Positions 13,817-25,499 of a DNA stretch of 64,000 nt are shown one piece after another. The DNA lies in the NCBI GenBank assembly GCA_009617715.1, contig VTFK01000055.1, forward strand, positions 744,001 through 808,000, in the 5' to 3' direction. Within the stretch, counting starts at the first letter, position 1. Every line of letters starts with the position of its first letter. The translations under genes were made by a program, and so were the position numbers. The notes under the pieces are model-generated. The model had not been told where the DNA came from. It worked only from the letters and a program-made list of their open reading frames with translations, and did no database searches. The stretch is from Plectrocnemia conspersa (Eukaryota; Arthropoda; Insecta; Trichoptera; Polycentropodidae).

Positions 13817-14849
13817 AAGTATTAAGAAATAATGTAAATATTGTTTAAAGGGCTAAAATTATAATATATAACTAATTGTATTAATAAACAAATCGATTTT
13901 AAGTACAATATATATTGAACTTGCGCTTAAATAAACTATAAGGTTAAAAAACATATATTGACAAGTAAATTATTTTTAATTTTCACTACAAATTTTTTCA
14001 ATAGAATTTTGAAAAATCTAATGTGAAACTAAATTTACTTATTTAATGAAAAATATGTATTATATATATGATATGCTTAAGAGAATTCTGTTATTAAAAA
14101 TATATTCTACAGTATAATACTTTCACGGTTTTACCATTGGATTATTCTACATTAAACCTTACATATTAATAATTTAAATTTATCTCAATGCCATACAAAG
14201 TTAATTAACAATTATGTAAATTAGCAATTTTATTCATTCTTAAACACATAGAAACAATATATGTATTTGAAACATATATATAAAGAAATATAATATTTCA
14301 ATTCCAATTTATTTATTTTTTAATTAGTAAAGAAATTATAAAGCTTACGATTTATTTGATTGACTAAAATAAAATTATCAAAAACAAATTTAAAATTTGT
14401 AAAATTTATCAATTTTACGATTCACGAAATTATTATAGATAAAAATTTCATTTGAGATTAAAAACATATCTATTTATTTATACTAGGATTATGTTAAAAG
14501 CATTATCTAAATTTTAAATAAAACACATAAGTAGTGTTGAGAAAACATAGATGATTTATAATTCGTATTTTAAGTATTTTTTATTATTTTATTTGACATG
14601 TGAAAAACTCACATATGCAATGTTTAATATTTTAGAAAATATTATATATTAAAAGTATTAAATTTATATATTTTTTTTAATATATATTACCTTTTTTTAG
14701 TTGTACTTTTCTTTAAAAATAATCGATGAAATAATATTCTCTATAGTTTTAAAATTTAGAATATTCAATTATAGTTTTTTTTATTAATTATTTGATTCAT
14801 TTGCCAAGGCAAATAAATTGTTTAGCGCCGTATGAAAAATTCATGAGTT

Positions 14850-15060
14850 CGGTTATCGAATTTCGCAACAAAAATAAACTTTTCCGACGCAAAGCCCGGC
14901 AACGGCAGCAGCAACAGCATCCGCGCGGTTACTATGTAAATTGCGATAATAAAATTTAAGATAAATTAAATGTTATTGCCGGCAACACGCCGAGCCTTGG
15001 CAAGCCATTAAAAATTCCCCGCCCGCATAATCTAAAGTCGTTATTCACTTAGAAACTATA
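14850..15060. other. GC-richer island 5
   Basis: Contains GCAACGGCAGCAGCAACAGC, GCCGGCAACACGCCGAGCC and runs of AT-rich homeobox-like sites between. It lies 130 bases from the candidate exon at 15199-15364. No open frame. Confidence 0.35.
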
Positions 15061-15198
15061 AAATAAATATTTGCAAAAAATGCTTTAAAAGATCAAGTTC
15101 CGGTTCGAATATCGAAAATCTACTGTTGAATATTGCTTATTTAGACGAAGGTACTCTTTTCCAAAGGTTTTATTTTAAATAATGATTGTGAAACTTAC

Positions 15199-15364
15199 GT
15201 AGCAGTCCACAGAAGTAGTCGTAGTCTAGGCCGCGAGCGCTGGGTAGTCGACGTCTGTTGCCGGCGAGCTTCAGCGCGGGACTGGCGCACCGGAATAGGG
15301 GACGTCTGCTCGAGCGAGGGTAGTAAACACCCCTAGCAGTGCCTAGCGCAATCGCCAAAGGCAT
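15199..15364 (-). CDS. Candidate coding exon, unknown gene
   Basis: On the minus strand an ATG at 15364 opens 55 codons that end at a consensus splice donor (C|GTAAGT, donor bases 15198-15197). The segment is far more GC-rich than its surroundings. The peptide is Arg-rich with two Cys (residues 26 and 52) and ends GLDYDYFCGLL. The frame stays open for about 16 codons before the ATG (reading LANIVDRRDTSFGACA), so an upstream acceptor near 15395 is possible. No family recognised. It may equally be a conserved non-coding element with a chance donor. Confidence 0.3.
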
Positions 15365-15419
15365 TGCACAAGCGCCAAAGGACGTGTCGCGCCTGTCGAC
15401 AATGTTTGCCAGTTAAAAA

Positions 15420-16980
15420 AAAATTGGGCGTATAAAGTTATGATGGAGAATTTTTTTTGGGTTTATGGGTGAGCGATATTATTTTTTTAACACGTCGCAC
15501 TAAAATGACATCTGGTTATATTTAAATTTTGTATAAAACGCTTAATGGGTCGCTGTAAAGGGTGCGGATATTATATTTTTACGTTCAAGATGACTGACGG
15601 CTAAAATGTATTTTTTTCGGTTATAATATTGTACAAGCTGTATACTCGTATTTTTCAAGTAAAAAAATAGATGAAATTTCACAAAGCTTGATTGAAATAA
15701 AATGTAGAATTTATGTAAAAATGGTTAATAAATTGAAACAATTTACACCAGTGAATAGTTTTTTTAACATTGTATTGGAAAAACTAGATTTGAGAACTAT
15801 AAAGCTTATAAAATTAAAGTGTAATAAATAAGGGATAAAAGTAATGTTTCAACAATATTTTTTTAAGTAAATTTAATTGCTCCTGATATAATTCTTTCTG
15901 TGAACTAGACGTAATTTAAAATATTTAACCTAAGACTAGCTTTAATCTACTCCACTTGCGTTGTTAGATTTTAAAAAATACATGAAATAACACTGCCAAA
16001 GTTTTATGATCTGCATCCATGTGCTTACTGTTGTAAGACACCTGTAAGTTTCTAAACGTTAAATAAATACATACACCTCAAAATTTATCAAACCCGAGTT
16101 TGGATAAATTTATTTAAACCTTTTAATTTGACCAGCATGATAGAGTAATGGTGTAAGTCGCTGACTATTGACCTAAAAGAGCTGGTTTTGAAACCACACG
16201 GACTTGAGTGTTTATTTATTTCTATCGCGTCTTAATGTTCGAGAATAGTAATAATTAAATATTTGTAATTTCAATCCATCATCTTATATTTATTTTACCT
16301 AGAATTTTCCTAATTTCAGGAATGAATAATTAAAATTAAGCTAGATTGTAAATATTAGATATCAAATTTTTTTAGTTCGTAAATATTAAAATATATATGT
16401 ATATATTAATAATAATACATTAATATGAATAACATATTTATAAGAATAACATATATAAATTAAAAATTACATAAACAGGTTTTTTTTTCAATTTGCGTTT
16501 TACTTAGATAATATGATACCATAGATTCTCAAAGATTATATAAAATAGCTTTTTTATCGGAAAATTGCAATTATAAGGTACTTAAAATTATACTGACTTA
16601 AATAAAAGCAGGTAACAGATCTGTTTTTAAAGTATTAAAAAAAATATTTCGTTTTAAGAAAGCTTTAAAAATGCATAAAATAAAATAGTATCCAAAATAT
16701 ATTTATACAAAACAAATTAAATATAAGTGGGATTATTATTTTAGGCCAGATTTAATAAAGTTAAGGTAGTTTTAGGTTAGCATCTGTCAAGCAACTAGTT
16801 TACCATAATTTTTTATTATTTCTATTTTTCATCCAGTGTTACTTAATAGGCGAGCGCCCAATACGTTACAACAAATGTATAAGTCAATCAGACTTAGTGA
16901 ATACACACAAGTAAATATTAATCACCAAAATATATGTCTAAAAATTGGTGGCATTTATATAATTTTTTAAAATTATTATG
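15420..16980. other. AT-rich non-coding stretch
   Basis: Only the tRNA-like SINE head at 16128 stands out. No other feature seen. Confidence 0.5.
16128..16205 (+). repeat. Decayed tRNA-like SINE head
   Basis: ATAGAGTAATGG resembles an A box and GCTGGTTTTGAAACCAC a B box at about tRNA spacing. No cloverleaf with an acceptor stem forms. A different or very old SINE. Confidence 0.4.
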
Positions 16981-17425
16981 TATTAAAATTTACTACCGTG
17001 GCTAGAACCTGTGGTCTTAAGCTTTTTCAGTCTAGACTTTACGATTTACGCTATTCCAATCTTAGTTTTGTTAAGGTAACTTTTACGATTCTACATGTTT
17101 TTTAGCATATTTTTAGGCATATTTCAATGGTTTCTATACAAATAATTTATTATTAGAGGCATGACGTTTTAATACATAAACTATACAAATACAAAATCCC
17201 TGACTATCTGCTACATTTACCTGATAAGAAAAGCATATGTTGTTTCACTTAAAAATAAACACTCGATACCGCGTAAAATTCCATCTGGAGTACCTGAGAG
17301 AAGTTTGCTCGGGTTTTCTTTTTATCTTGTATACGAATGATATACCAAAAATAAAAAAAATACGCGTTTATGTATGTATGTACGTTTATGTTTAGTATGT
17401 ACTCTGACGATTCAGTTATTTTAAC
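16980..17425 (+). mobile_element. LINE reverse transcriptase fragment (dead)
   Basis: Reading across frame shifts near 17190-17330 gives LYKYKIPDYLLHLPDKK, then IPSGVPERSLLGFSFYLVYT followed by NDIP. These correspond to the fingers/palm motif usually read as [30 protein letters not shown] near 17395 stands where the Y-A-D-D catalytic box is expected. A 37-bp near-perfect palindrome follows at 17436. No complete ORF remains. Confidence 0.7.
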
Positions 17426-17435
17426 AAGTATTTAT

Positions 17436-17472
17436 TATCTTAAATCTATTATGACATAATAGATTTAAGATA
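17436..17472. repeat. 37-bp near-perfect palindrome
   Basis: Arms of 18 bp (TATCTTAAATCTATTATG) match exactly around one central A. It could extrude as a cruciform and lies just after a LINE fragment. Confidence 0.95.
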
Positions 17473-18029
17473 TAATAATTATGTGAATAGTTTACAAAAT
17501 ATTTTGTAATGAAAAAGCTAATTTTAAAATTATAATTATTAAAATGATTTATTTAATATGGTTTTAGGCATGTTGCGGGACCACAATGAACGGTCGTGTT
17601 TTGAGGCAAAATTCTCAGTTTTTTCTATAAATGTTTGACTAAATTATCGTCAGTTAATCATATCCATGTTTTAAGTTATTCTATCGTGTTTAAAATTAAT
17701 ACTTAGATATTGTATCAATCATAAGGCTTTTAAAGTTAACCTTGAACACAGCCGGGTGTCACAGCCAGTATTATATATTTAATTCAAAATTAGTATGCTA
17801 GGATAAAGAGTCCGTCATGCAAAAGGTTCGAGTGGGATTCCATCTCAATTTAGTTTTAAAATCCTTTTATCTCTATACCCCAAATGCTAACGAGAAGCAA
17901 CGATCAGGTGCCCTAGAGCTAGAGTCGCACGCGCTATATACATCTATACTATTATAGATATTTTAAACATTCAATTATTCCTCATCGAGAATTGGTGTGA
18001 ATTAAATTTAAACGATGATGATTAAATCG

Positions 18030-18830
18030 GATATAGCGATATCCCATCAGAGTGGCGGGGGTTGTATTGTGTTCCTCGGGGCTGTATTGTGGCAGGGGTC
18101 GTAAACCCGGTTTGTTTATTAGCAGCGTAAAGTTTGACGCCTCGTTGATGTGGGTACTTAGCAGCGCAGACGCCGAAACACCCCCACCGAGGAACCACCC
18201 CGCAGACACCAAATCACTTAGTCCTATGGTCTTGTATTTCTGCTGCCCTCTTCCTATTTTGATTTTTCTTAACCTATTCCTGAATTGTTTCGTATGTTTT
18301 TTATTTACGGATTAAAATATATATGCTCAAATTTTTATCATAATTTTATTAATTGTTTTGATTTTTTTACTTGGTGATATATATTGTTAAATTAACAATA
18401 ATAATAATAAATGGTACATTCCTACAGCCTTCATCCATTTTCTCAATATTCACGTCAAGGCTAAGCGTTTTTATCGGTGTGTCGAATCGTTTTGGATGTT
18501 TCGCTCACGAAAATCATATTTGTCACGTGCAAAATCACGGGAAAGCGATTTCATCTCGCTCGCCCAAAACTTGTCCCCCCCGAAAAAATTGGCTAAAATT
18601 AAATTTAGTGTATTTGTAAGAGAGGGGGAGACAGATGGGCGAGGGGTGGGGGTCAGCCCCGTGGCGGGTTCATTTGTGCGTTAGATTAAAAACAAATTGA
18701 AACTCGCGTCAGAGGCGGAATCATAATTTGACTCACCGGCTCAAATCCCATTATGAAAATGCGCTCCTCTACTTGGGACACGCACTCGAAACGTTTTGCT
18801 CCGGCTAAACCCACAAAGACAGGGGAAGAT
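18030..18830. other. GC-richer islands 6 and 7
   Basis: Two blocks (18040-18240 and 18480-18830) with CCTCGGGGCTG, CACGTG (18523), GGGGAGACAGATGGGCGAGG and related GA/G-rich sequence. Overlapping short open frames on both strands, none with a known motif. E-box and G-rich content suggest regulatory DNA. Confidence 0.35.
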
Positions 18831-19018
18831 ATTAAAAATTAAATAAAATGAAACTTAATAGCTTTGTCTTTTGAGCCGATCCATATCCAGGACGATCACT
18901 CCTGCACTGTGCAATTTCAGCTATCTCATTTGAATAAAATAAATAATATTGATAGTACTTTTTACGTGACCTTCTTTAACATTTTAATTAGGTATGACGA
19001 AAAATACAATTAAATGAG

Positions 19019-19040
19019 CATGACGAGTTAACTCGTCATG
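19019..19040. repeat. 22-bp perfect palindrome
   Basis: CATGACGAGTT followed directly by its reverse complement. No loop. No sequence similarity to neighbours. Confidence 0.95.
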
Positions 19041-19589
19041 GACTTTTATCATATAAAGCACTCGATTAAAAAACATTTGTGAAAAAAATTGTTTCTGAAT
19101 TATACAGACTTTGCAGAAGGTATCTCATATTCAATACATTTTTTTTACTACGTGTGCGATGACTTTGTAGCGTCTTTTTGTACGTCAATATTTTTTTGAT
19201 TCGTAATTTCAGCATATTTTCAATGAATCAATATCTTTTCTTCAGAATCACCCTAGAGTTATTTTAAAAAGTGTCTTTGAGAATGCAGTGATTTTTACTT
19301 TAACGCTACTAGCAAAAAGGCATTTAAATAGAATTTTTTAACACATAATTAAAAAAACACATTAAATCATATTCAAGAATAGGTATAGAACGCGAATTGT
19401 CAAAAAATTGTTAAAGTGATACACGTTCTGCATAATTAAGACAGAGTATATACTTTTTACATAATTACAAGAAAAAGTTTAAAGAGTGCGATATTCAAAG
19501 AATTTTTAACCTGAAAATTCACCAAATCAGACACATACAGTATAGGTCAATTGTGTGAGCAAAGTGTATGCTATGGCATATATACACCC

Positions 19590-19830
19590 TCGCTTGTCAT
19601 TTCGGTCTGTCAACTGCTGGAAAGCTCCCCACGATCTTTGCGCTCGGGTTTCTGATTTTGATCCTTCGCTTAATGAGTGACCGCCCGGGGTTCCGGGAGG
19701 CGAACCGAACCACCCCCGGCCTCGGGCTGCTTTAAGTATTGCAGCCTAAAAAGGAGTAATGATCGTGGTCCGTATCTAGCCGGATCTCCAAGCCTGTCCG
19801 AAGCGGTTACGGACTAATTCACTTATTTGA
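19590..19830. other. GC-rich island 8
   Basis: The most GC-rich spot locally (CCGCCCGGGGTTCCGGGAGG). GTCCGTA and TACGGAC form an inverted pair at 19769 and 19809. No open frame. Confidence 0.35.
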
Positions 19831-20135
19831 CTAAATCGATTTTAACGGTAAATAGTTTTAAGGGTGGATCGAAATCTTGAGAGACATGAACTAAATTCAG
19901 TCAAAATTAATTTCTAGTGAGGTGATATAAAAATACATTGTAAATATATTGATCGTGGTTTATAATCACTGTCAAATAATATTTTTATCGAAAGGATAAA
20001 ATAATTTGATTTATGTTTAAAATTGAAAGCTTATTTTTGTTTGTTAATTTTGTAAAAAAATATAATTTTAAATTCAGAAAATGATTATTGAAAGTAGCGA
20101 AAAAATAAATTTATTTATTCACAAATGTCTTAACC

Positions 20136-20422
20136 CTTTCAGTAGTGAATTTTATGTTCAATATATTACAGTCTGAAGGCCTCTATCTGAAGTGTATAAT
20201 CACAACAATTTGCATCTTTAAATAAAGGCAACTAGTAGAAAAATTGATCTATTTTAACAAGCTTATATCAAACAGAAATTCAGGACATTTTTATTTGTCA
20301 AAAACTATATGTTAGAAAATAAAAATATCATACACAGAAAGCACTCTCTGTGCCATATAAACCTTTATAAAATTATATACAAGAAAAAAAATCGATTGGC
20401 CTTCACCACTGTGAAAGTAATC
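20136..20422. mobile_element. Older piggyBac-like MITE
   Basis: TTAA followed by CCCTTTCAGTAGTGAA on the left; the right end, read in reverse, is ACTTTCACAGTGGTGAA preceded by a decayed TTAGATT target. It resembles the intact copy at 50176 in the CCCTTTnA start. The right TTAA has mutated. Confidence 0.5.
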
Positions 20423-20429
20423 TAACAGC

Positions 20430-22130
20430 TGTTTCTTAGCTTTTTCTAAATACATTTTTTTCAATAATATATATAATTTTACAAACATACTAATTATATT
20501 TATAATGTATTTGTTACTGATTTATAATCATTTCCATATTTATATTTGGTTATTATTAAAAAATACTAATATGAAACAAAACGTTTGTGGTTATAATTTA
20601 GGAAAAAAATTAAAAAACCTTTTACAATTTTGCTTCTTAGTTCAATAGTGACTAAATTTTCAAGATAAAGCTCTGTTTTAGGACACTTTATTTTTTATAA
20701 CAACATGAGGTTGGTTTTATAAATGTGACGCTGTTAATATATTGTCATAATCATCTTAACACACACAGAAAATAAAATCTGTTTTGTGAATATTTTTTAT
20801 TCTAAATTCATACTTAATAAAAAAATCATGCAATTATTTATTATTTTGTTATTATTGTAATTTATATTACTAATGCTAACTAATTATTATAAATACTGCT
20901 TTATTTATCATGTTCATTTTATTGTATAAATTAACATTTCTATTGTATTTTCCATTACTCGTGAAAATAGAGGGCTTGTAGGATGCTCAAAAGTGAAATA
21001 GCATAGAGCCTCTCTTCATCTAAATTCTGCTTTGGTTAAAGTGAGTGTATATTACAAGTGAAGTTATATTTTCACTGAAATTTCAGTAATATCATAATCA
21101 AAATAGCGAAAATATAATTGAATTTTCTAGACTGTCGTTAAAATTTAATTTGACAGTGTCAAAATGGTCATTTTCTGTTCAAACCCAAACCAAAGTTAAC
21201 TCATTGGAAGCTCTCAAATTAGGTATAGTTTTTAACTTTTATTCTTAGGATAGGTTAAAGTTTGTATAAATTTATTTTAAATATTATAGTATTTTGTCTA
21301 TATATTTAACGGCAAAATTTTGATGAATTTCTGATCATCAGTAAATACGTGTACCAGATCATCCATTTAAGAACAAATACAGATTTATTTATATTAAACA
21401 GTGAACTTGTAAATTGATTGTTTAATACATTTTAACTGGCTTAGTTAGTGAAATTATATTAATTATAGTAAAATATAACACTCGTAAAACATATTCGCTG
21501 TAACATATTTAGAAAATTATTGTGTTTATTTTTATGTTTTTTTTTATTATAAGCAATTTTTATTTCTTAAAAATAAATTAATGTGAATCAAATTTAATAA
21601 TTTAAATTAGAAATACATTGTTATCTTATATAGTATAATAATTAGCTTGGGTGCATAAAAACCGCTAATGATCAACCACCGTACATGTACGGCAATACTA
21701 TTTAGTGGATTAAAGTGTAAATTATGTTGCTTATTTATAATTTAAAATTTTATGAAAAAATATCTATATAGTTTACTCTTGTAATATCGTTTGAATTAAT
21801 ATTTTTTTTTACACTTTTTTTTATTGTCAAATTTTATTTGTTATCAAATGGTAAAAAATGTGTATTTTAAAATATTGTTTACCTATTAGTTAAGCTATAT
21901 AGTTCATTTAAATTCGTACAGGATCAAATAACAGTTCATAATAGCATATAATTTCACTGGAACCTGCCAGATAAATTATATTTTCACTAGTAGAAATATA
22001 TATGTATCTACCAGGAAAAATGTATTGCGATATAATTTCGCTTAAATGCCAATTAAAATATATTTTTACTGGTTATAAGCATTCACTGTAACATATACAA
22101 CAAGAGTGCAATTCAACGGGGAATTATTTT
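20430..22130. other. AT-rich non-coding stretch with short recurring motifs
   Basis: TTCACTGTAACATAT-like words recur near 21497 and 22090, and TATATTTTCACT near 21067 and 21979. CCGTACATGTACGG (21680) is a 14-bp palindrome. No gene seen. Confidence 0.45.
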
Positions 22131-22134
22131 GAGA

Positions 22135-23410
22135 GAAATGTGCATTTAAATAAATATTTTGTTCCATAAAATTAATTATTTGTGCATTTATATAGCGGGA
22201 ATCTTTGATTTTATTTCCAAAAAATTATCTATTAATGAAAGTTATTCATAAAATGTTTCTTTTTCCACTTTTCTAATCAATGCTTTACCTAGGGTTTGCA
22301 ATACCGGTAATATCGGTTTTGGAACAAAAATCGATATAACAAAATGCAATACCGGTAGAACCGGATTTTTTTTCTAGTCTATACATTTTATTTGTTAAAA
22401 ACGATATATTCGTGGTTTAGAACTACAAAAATGATGATCTCCATATTGTTTTAAAGCAAAAACGGAAATAAAAATGATGCTTATTGTAAGGAATTAACCC
22501 AAGTAGTGCTTTCGGCGTAGGATATCGAAGTAAAATATTTTAATGCAGTATTTAAGTATTTTTTATTCTATATTAGTATTTATAATACAAATTTAATTAG
22601 AGTTAAACATGAATAAACTATACGACAGATACATATTTCGAAAATAAATATTATTGAGATTTTCTAAGATAAGATATATTGCATTTTGAACAAATAGATT
22701 TATATTTTATTTTCTTAAAAGGTGCTTTCAGTTAATCTAAACTGATATAAGGATATATTTTAATTAAATAAAAGCTTAGTGGTGCTCGTGACCTTTGTGT
22801 AAAAACTTAGGAGGCATCTAGAAGCGGTTAATGAAAGATGATCTTTTGTCAAAGATGATGTTTCTCTAGACTTATTGGTCCAAAAAAAAAAAATTTGCTG
22901 ACCGCATTTTAAAAATAAAATTCAACAGAAAATAAATAGGACAAAACGGTTTTTGTACACTGTCGTCTTATTGATTTTTAAAATACTCGTAGCTAAAACA
23001 ATAAAGGATTAGCATATAAAGTATTTTTAGAAGTACCTGAATAAAAGGAAGTATTGCTTAAACGCTTTTTATTGTTTGAAACGCGAAATACTCATAACTA
23101 ATCAGACGGATAATTGCTTATAAATGTCGGATTAGCTCAGCCTTTTTATTATATTCATAAAGATGACAATAGTTAACAAAAAAATATTTCGACTTTTGAG
23201 TCCTTAATTTTTTTCGCAACATTCACTAGCATGTATTTAAATTTATTTTTTTGTACTACCAATTATGTCAATACCGGTATTGACTGTTCATTTCTTTTGA
23301 TAATACCGGTATTATTGCAATCCCTATTTGCACCTAATATTCAAAAGTAATGCACAAACAATTCGTTTTATGGAACAAATATTTTATATATTGCTTATTT
23401 AATAATTGCG
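22135..23410. repeat. Outer inverted repeat around the hAT-like element
   Basis: The left arm near 22145-22190 (TATTTTGTTCCATAAAA then TTATTTGTGCATT) and the right arm near 23349-23400 (AATGCACAAACAATTCG then TTTTATGGAACAAATATTT) are inverted imperfect copies of about 40-70 bp. This suggests an older inverted-repeat element that received the ACCGGTA element. Confidence 0.5.
22290..23325. mobile_element. hAT-like non-autonomous element with ACCGGTA subterminal repeats
   Basis: The left end TAGGGTTTGCAATACCGGTA and the right end (reverse) TAGGGATTGCAATAATACCG are imperfect terminal inverted repeats. ACCGGTA or ACCGGAT-like motifs recur just inside both ends. No transposase motif is readable in the ~1 kb between. 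The flanking 8-mers GCTTTACC and TTTGCACC are only partly alike, so the target duplication has decayed or differs. Inverted copies of an AATGCACAAA..TTTTATGGAACAAA motif lie outside both ends, suggesting nesting in another element. Confidence 0.65.
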
Positions 23411-23649
23411 CAAATCATACGTTATTCAAACTTCTTGCCCATTAGTATTAGTATATAATATACTTTGGCTTCATATTTAATTTATAAATACAATATTTAA
23501 ATAACTATGATACAAAATTGCTAAAAATAAACACGATTGTGTCAAATGCAGTTGTGCTAATAAAATATAAGTATAGCTATCGTGATTAAACCGGAGGTTG
23601 TGAAAGTCAGTTGCGTTTCATAGTTAAGTTATATTTATTTTCCAGATAG

Positions 23650-23805
23650 AACGAGGTCGAGTTTAACGGTGGCGGAAAACGAGACACCTTTTCTCACCTG
23701 GAAGATTTTGCTCAAGACTTATTGACGTCACTATCAAGGAGCACCGACTACAGGGCAATCAGGAAACTTTCCACAATTGACTTCAATTTATTTTCACAAG
23801 ACTGA
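23650..23805 (+). CDS. Candidate terminal exon without ATG, unknown gene
   Basis: A pyrimidine-rich acceptor (TATTTATTTTCCAG, then ATAG) precedes 51 open codons from AAC to TGA. The translation is protein-like in composition, with FSHLEDFAQDLLTSLSRSTD and RAIRKLSTIDFNLFSQD. A second frame also stays open for part of the stretch, and the region holds a CRE palindrome (TGACGTCA at 23725). Coding status is thus unproven and no family is recognised. Confidence 0.28.
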   Translation, partial: NEVEFNGGGKRDTFSHLEDFAQDLLTSLSRSTDYRAIRKLSTIDFNLFSQD

Positions 23806-24539
23806 AACAAAAAAAGTTCACTATATGTTTTTCAACCTACATATATATTAAATCTAGCATTTTTTTTATTTATTCACAACATTAAAATGCAGTGGAATCT
23901 TGAATTATGAATTACTTGACTTACGAGTATTTTGAGTTGCGAGCATTTTTTTTAAATATAATTTAACATATAATTTAAGTAGTATGTATTTATTATTTAA
24001 ATTGCTTAAATTATTTTTTTTCATTAAAATGGATTTATGTCACTTCAATTCATTTCAATGTAAAAAAATGATTTGATATACGAATAATCACTGTGTATTT
24101 AATACACATTTTTTTAATATATTTTTTTTTATCATATAAATATTTTTTAAAGACCGTGTTGTAGAGAGCATTGCAATAAATGTTCGCTGGAGCATCTTTC
24201 ATAATAAGCACTGCACATTCACTGATGCAAATTGTACTGTTATTCAACAGCGTTTATATTAAGCTTTTGATTTTATTTGTATATATTATAGTAATATCAC
24301 TCAAGTAAATATTTGTTGAAACTTTAAACGTCAATTTATATATTTTAATTTTATTTAACATTATTCAGTCCTTAAAGTTAACTAAAAGTGATCTCATTAT
24401 TAGGCCTCATGCACTCCTTACATAAATCGACCTTTATAATTGGTATATCCAAATCTCAATGCAGCGACACACACCACAGTGATATATCAGATATTAAAAG
24501 CAGTTTATATGCAAATATATGTAGGTATGTACTACGAAT

Positions 24540-24890
24540 GGAATGCTTATGTAATTGGCACTCAAATTCTACCCCACCATCGCAGCGGAATTCATCGTTT
24601 TGATGAACCACCCGCGATATTTGGAAGGCTCTACCGGGCGCGAGGTATTCCGCAGGCGACGGTAAAACGTTTAGGCGGTGAGATTAGTTTTGGCTGTTTA
24701 AATAGATGGCGCCACGTGAAGCGAGAACAAAGCCCTAATTTCAAATCCTAATCCGGTTGTTGTGCGGCCCCTCGTTGGCCTTTCAGCAGCGTGTGTTTAA
24801 ATAACCGGCGGCGGGTTTTAATCAACCGCCGACACCTTTTTGGTCCTTTTGGATTTTACGGTCAACTCGAGTGCTGATTCGTTCGTAAGA
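24540..24890. other. GC-richer island 9
   Basis: GATGGCGCCACGTG, AGAACAAAG (TCF/Sox-like), CCGGCGGCGGGTT paired with AACCGCCG, and GGTCCTTTTGG. A plus-strand frame 24440-24751 (103 codons) enters it but has no known motif. Confidence 0.35.
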
Positions 24891-24965
24891 AATGCGTCGA
24901 AAAGCATTTATTTTTCAATTTACAAAATCATCTAGCTTATTATGTTATTATAAAAAAATCACTTT

Positions 24966-25023
24966 CTACTTATTTTTTCAATACTTGGCATTGACATGAC
25001 AAGTATTAAAAAAATAAAAGTAG
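24966..25023. repeat. Hairpin of about 58 bases
   Basis: Arms CTACTTATTTTTTCAATACT.. and ..AGTATTAAAAAAATAAAAGT pair with two unpaired bases and one mismatch around a 12-base loop. It lies between two GC islands; a small-RNA precursor is possible but unproven. Confidence 0.5.
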
Positions 25024-25219
25024 CTGCTTCCACTTTGACCGTCAGGTTTCAAGGTTTCGAAATTCAAAGTGTCTGCTTTCGTTTTATATATTTTTAAAAT
25101 TTATATCTAAATATTAAACTTGCTTCCGAAAATAACTTTAGTTTTAAATTTAGAATCATCAATGAATCATATAAATAAAACATTGATTTTTCTTTTCAAT
25201 AAAAAAAAAATTTTCTTAC

Positions 25220-25405
25220 CCCCGCTCTCAGCCCATTATTGTTAAAGGGTTGCAGTAGCAATATGGGGTCGTTTGAGTAATGGACATTATTGGCGAGCTG
25301 CAAATCCCGCCGTAGCATATACGGCGATCGTCCTGTGTCCTGGCGTGTGATTATTCTACGTGCTCGGCTCCCCAATGGCTCCTTGCTACGCCTCTACGCC
25401 GACCG
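25220..25405 (-). CDS. Candidate internal exon, unknown gene
   Basis: On the minus strand about 60 codons are open up to a donor-like GGG|GTAAG at 25220/25219. They read RRIITRQDTGRSPYMLRRDL then QLANNVHYSNDPILLLQPF. No convincing acceptor or family match. The DNA (GCCCATTATTG, CAATATGG) also looks like conserved regulatory sequence. Confidence 0.2.
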
Positions 25406-25499
25406 TAGCCCATAGCCCGTTTAATCGCAATCTACCTAGATGAGAGATATCATAACCGAGAGCTTTGTTCTTGCGAACTAACTGCTTCAGATATTTTAT

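Noticed and set aside
16128..16205. Possible tRNA
   Set aside because: Box-like words only; arms do not pair.
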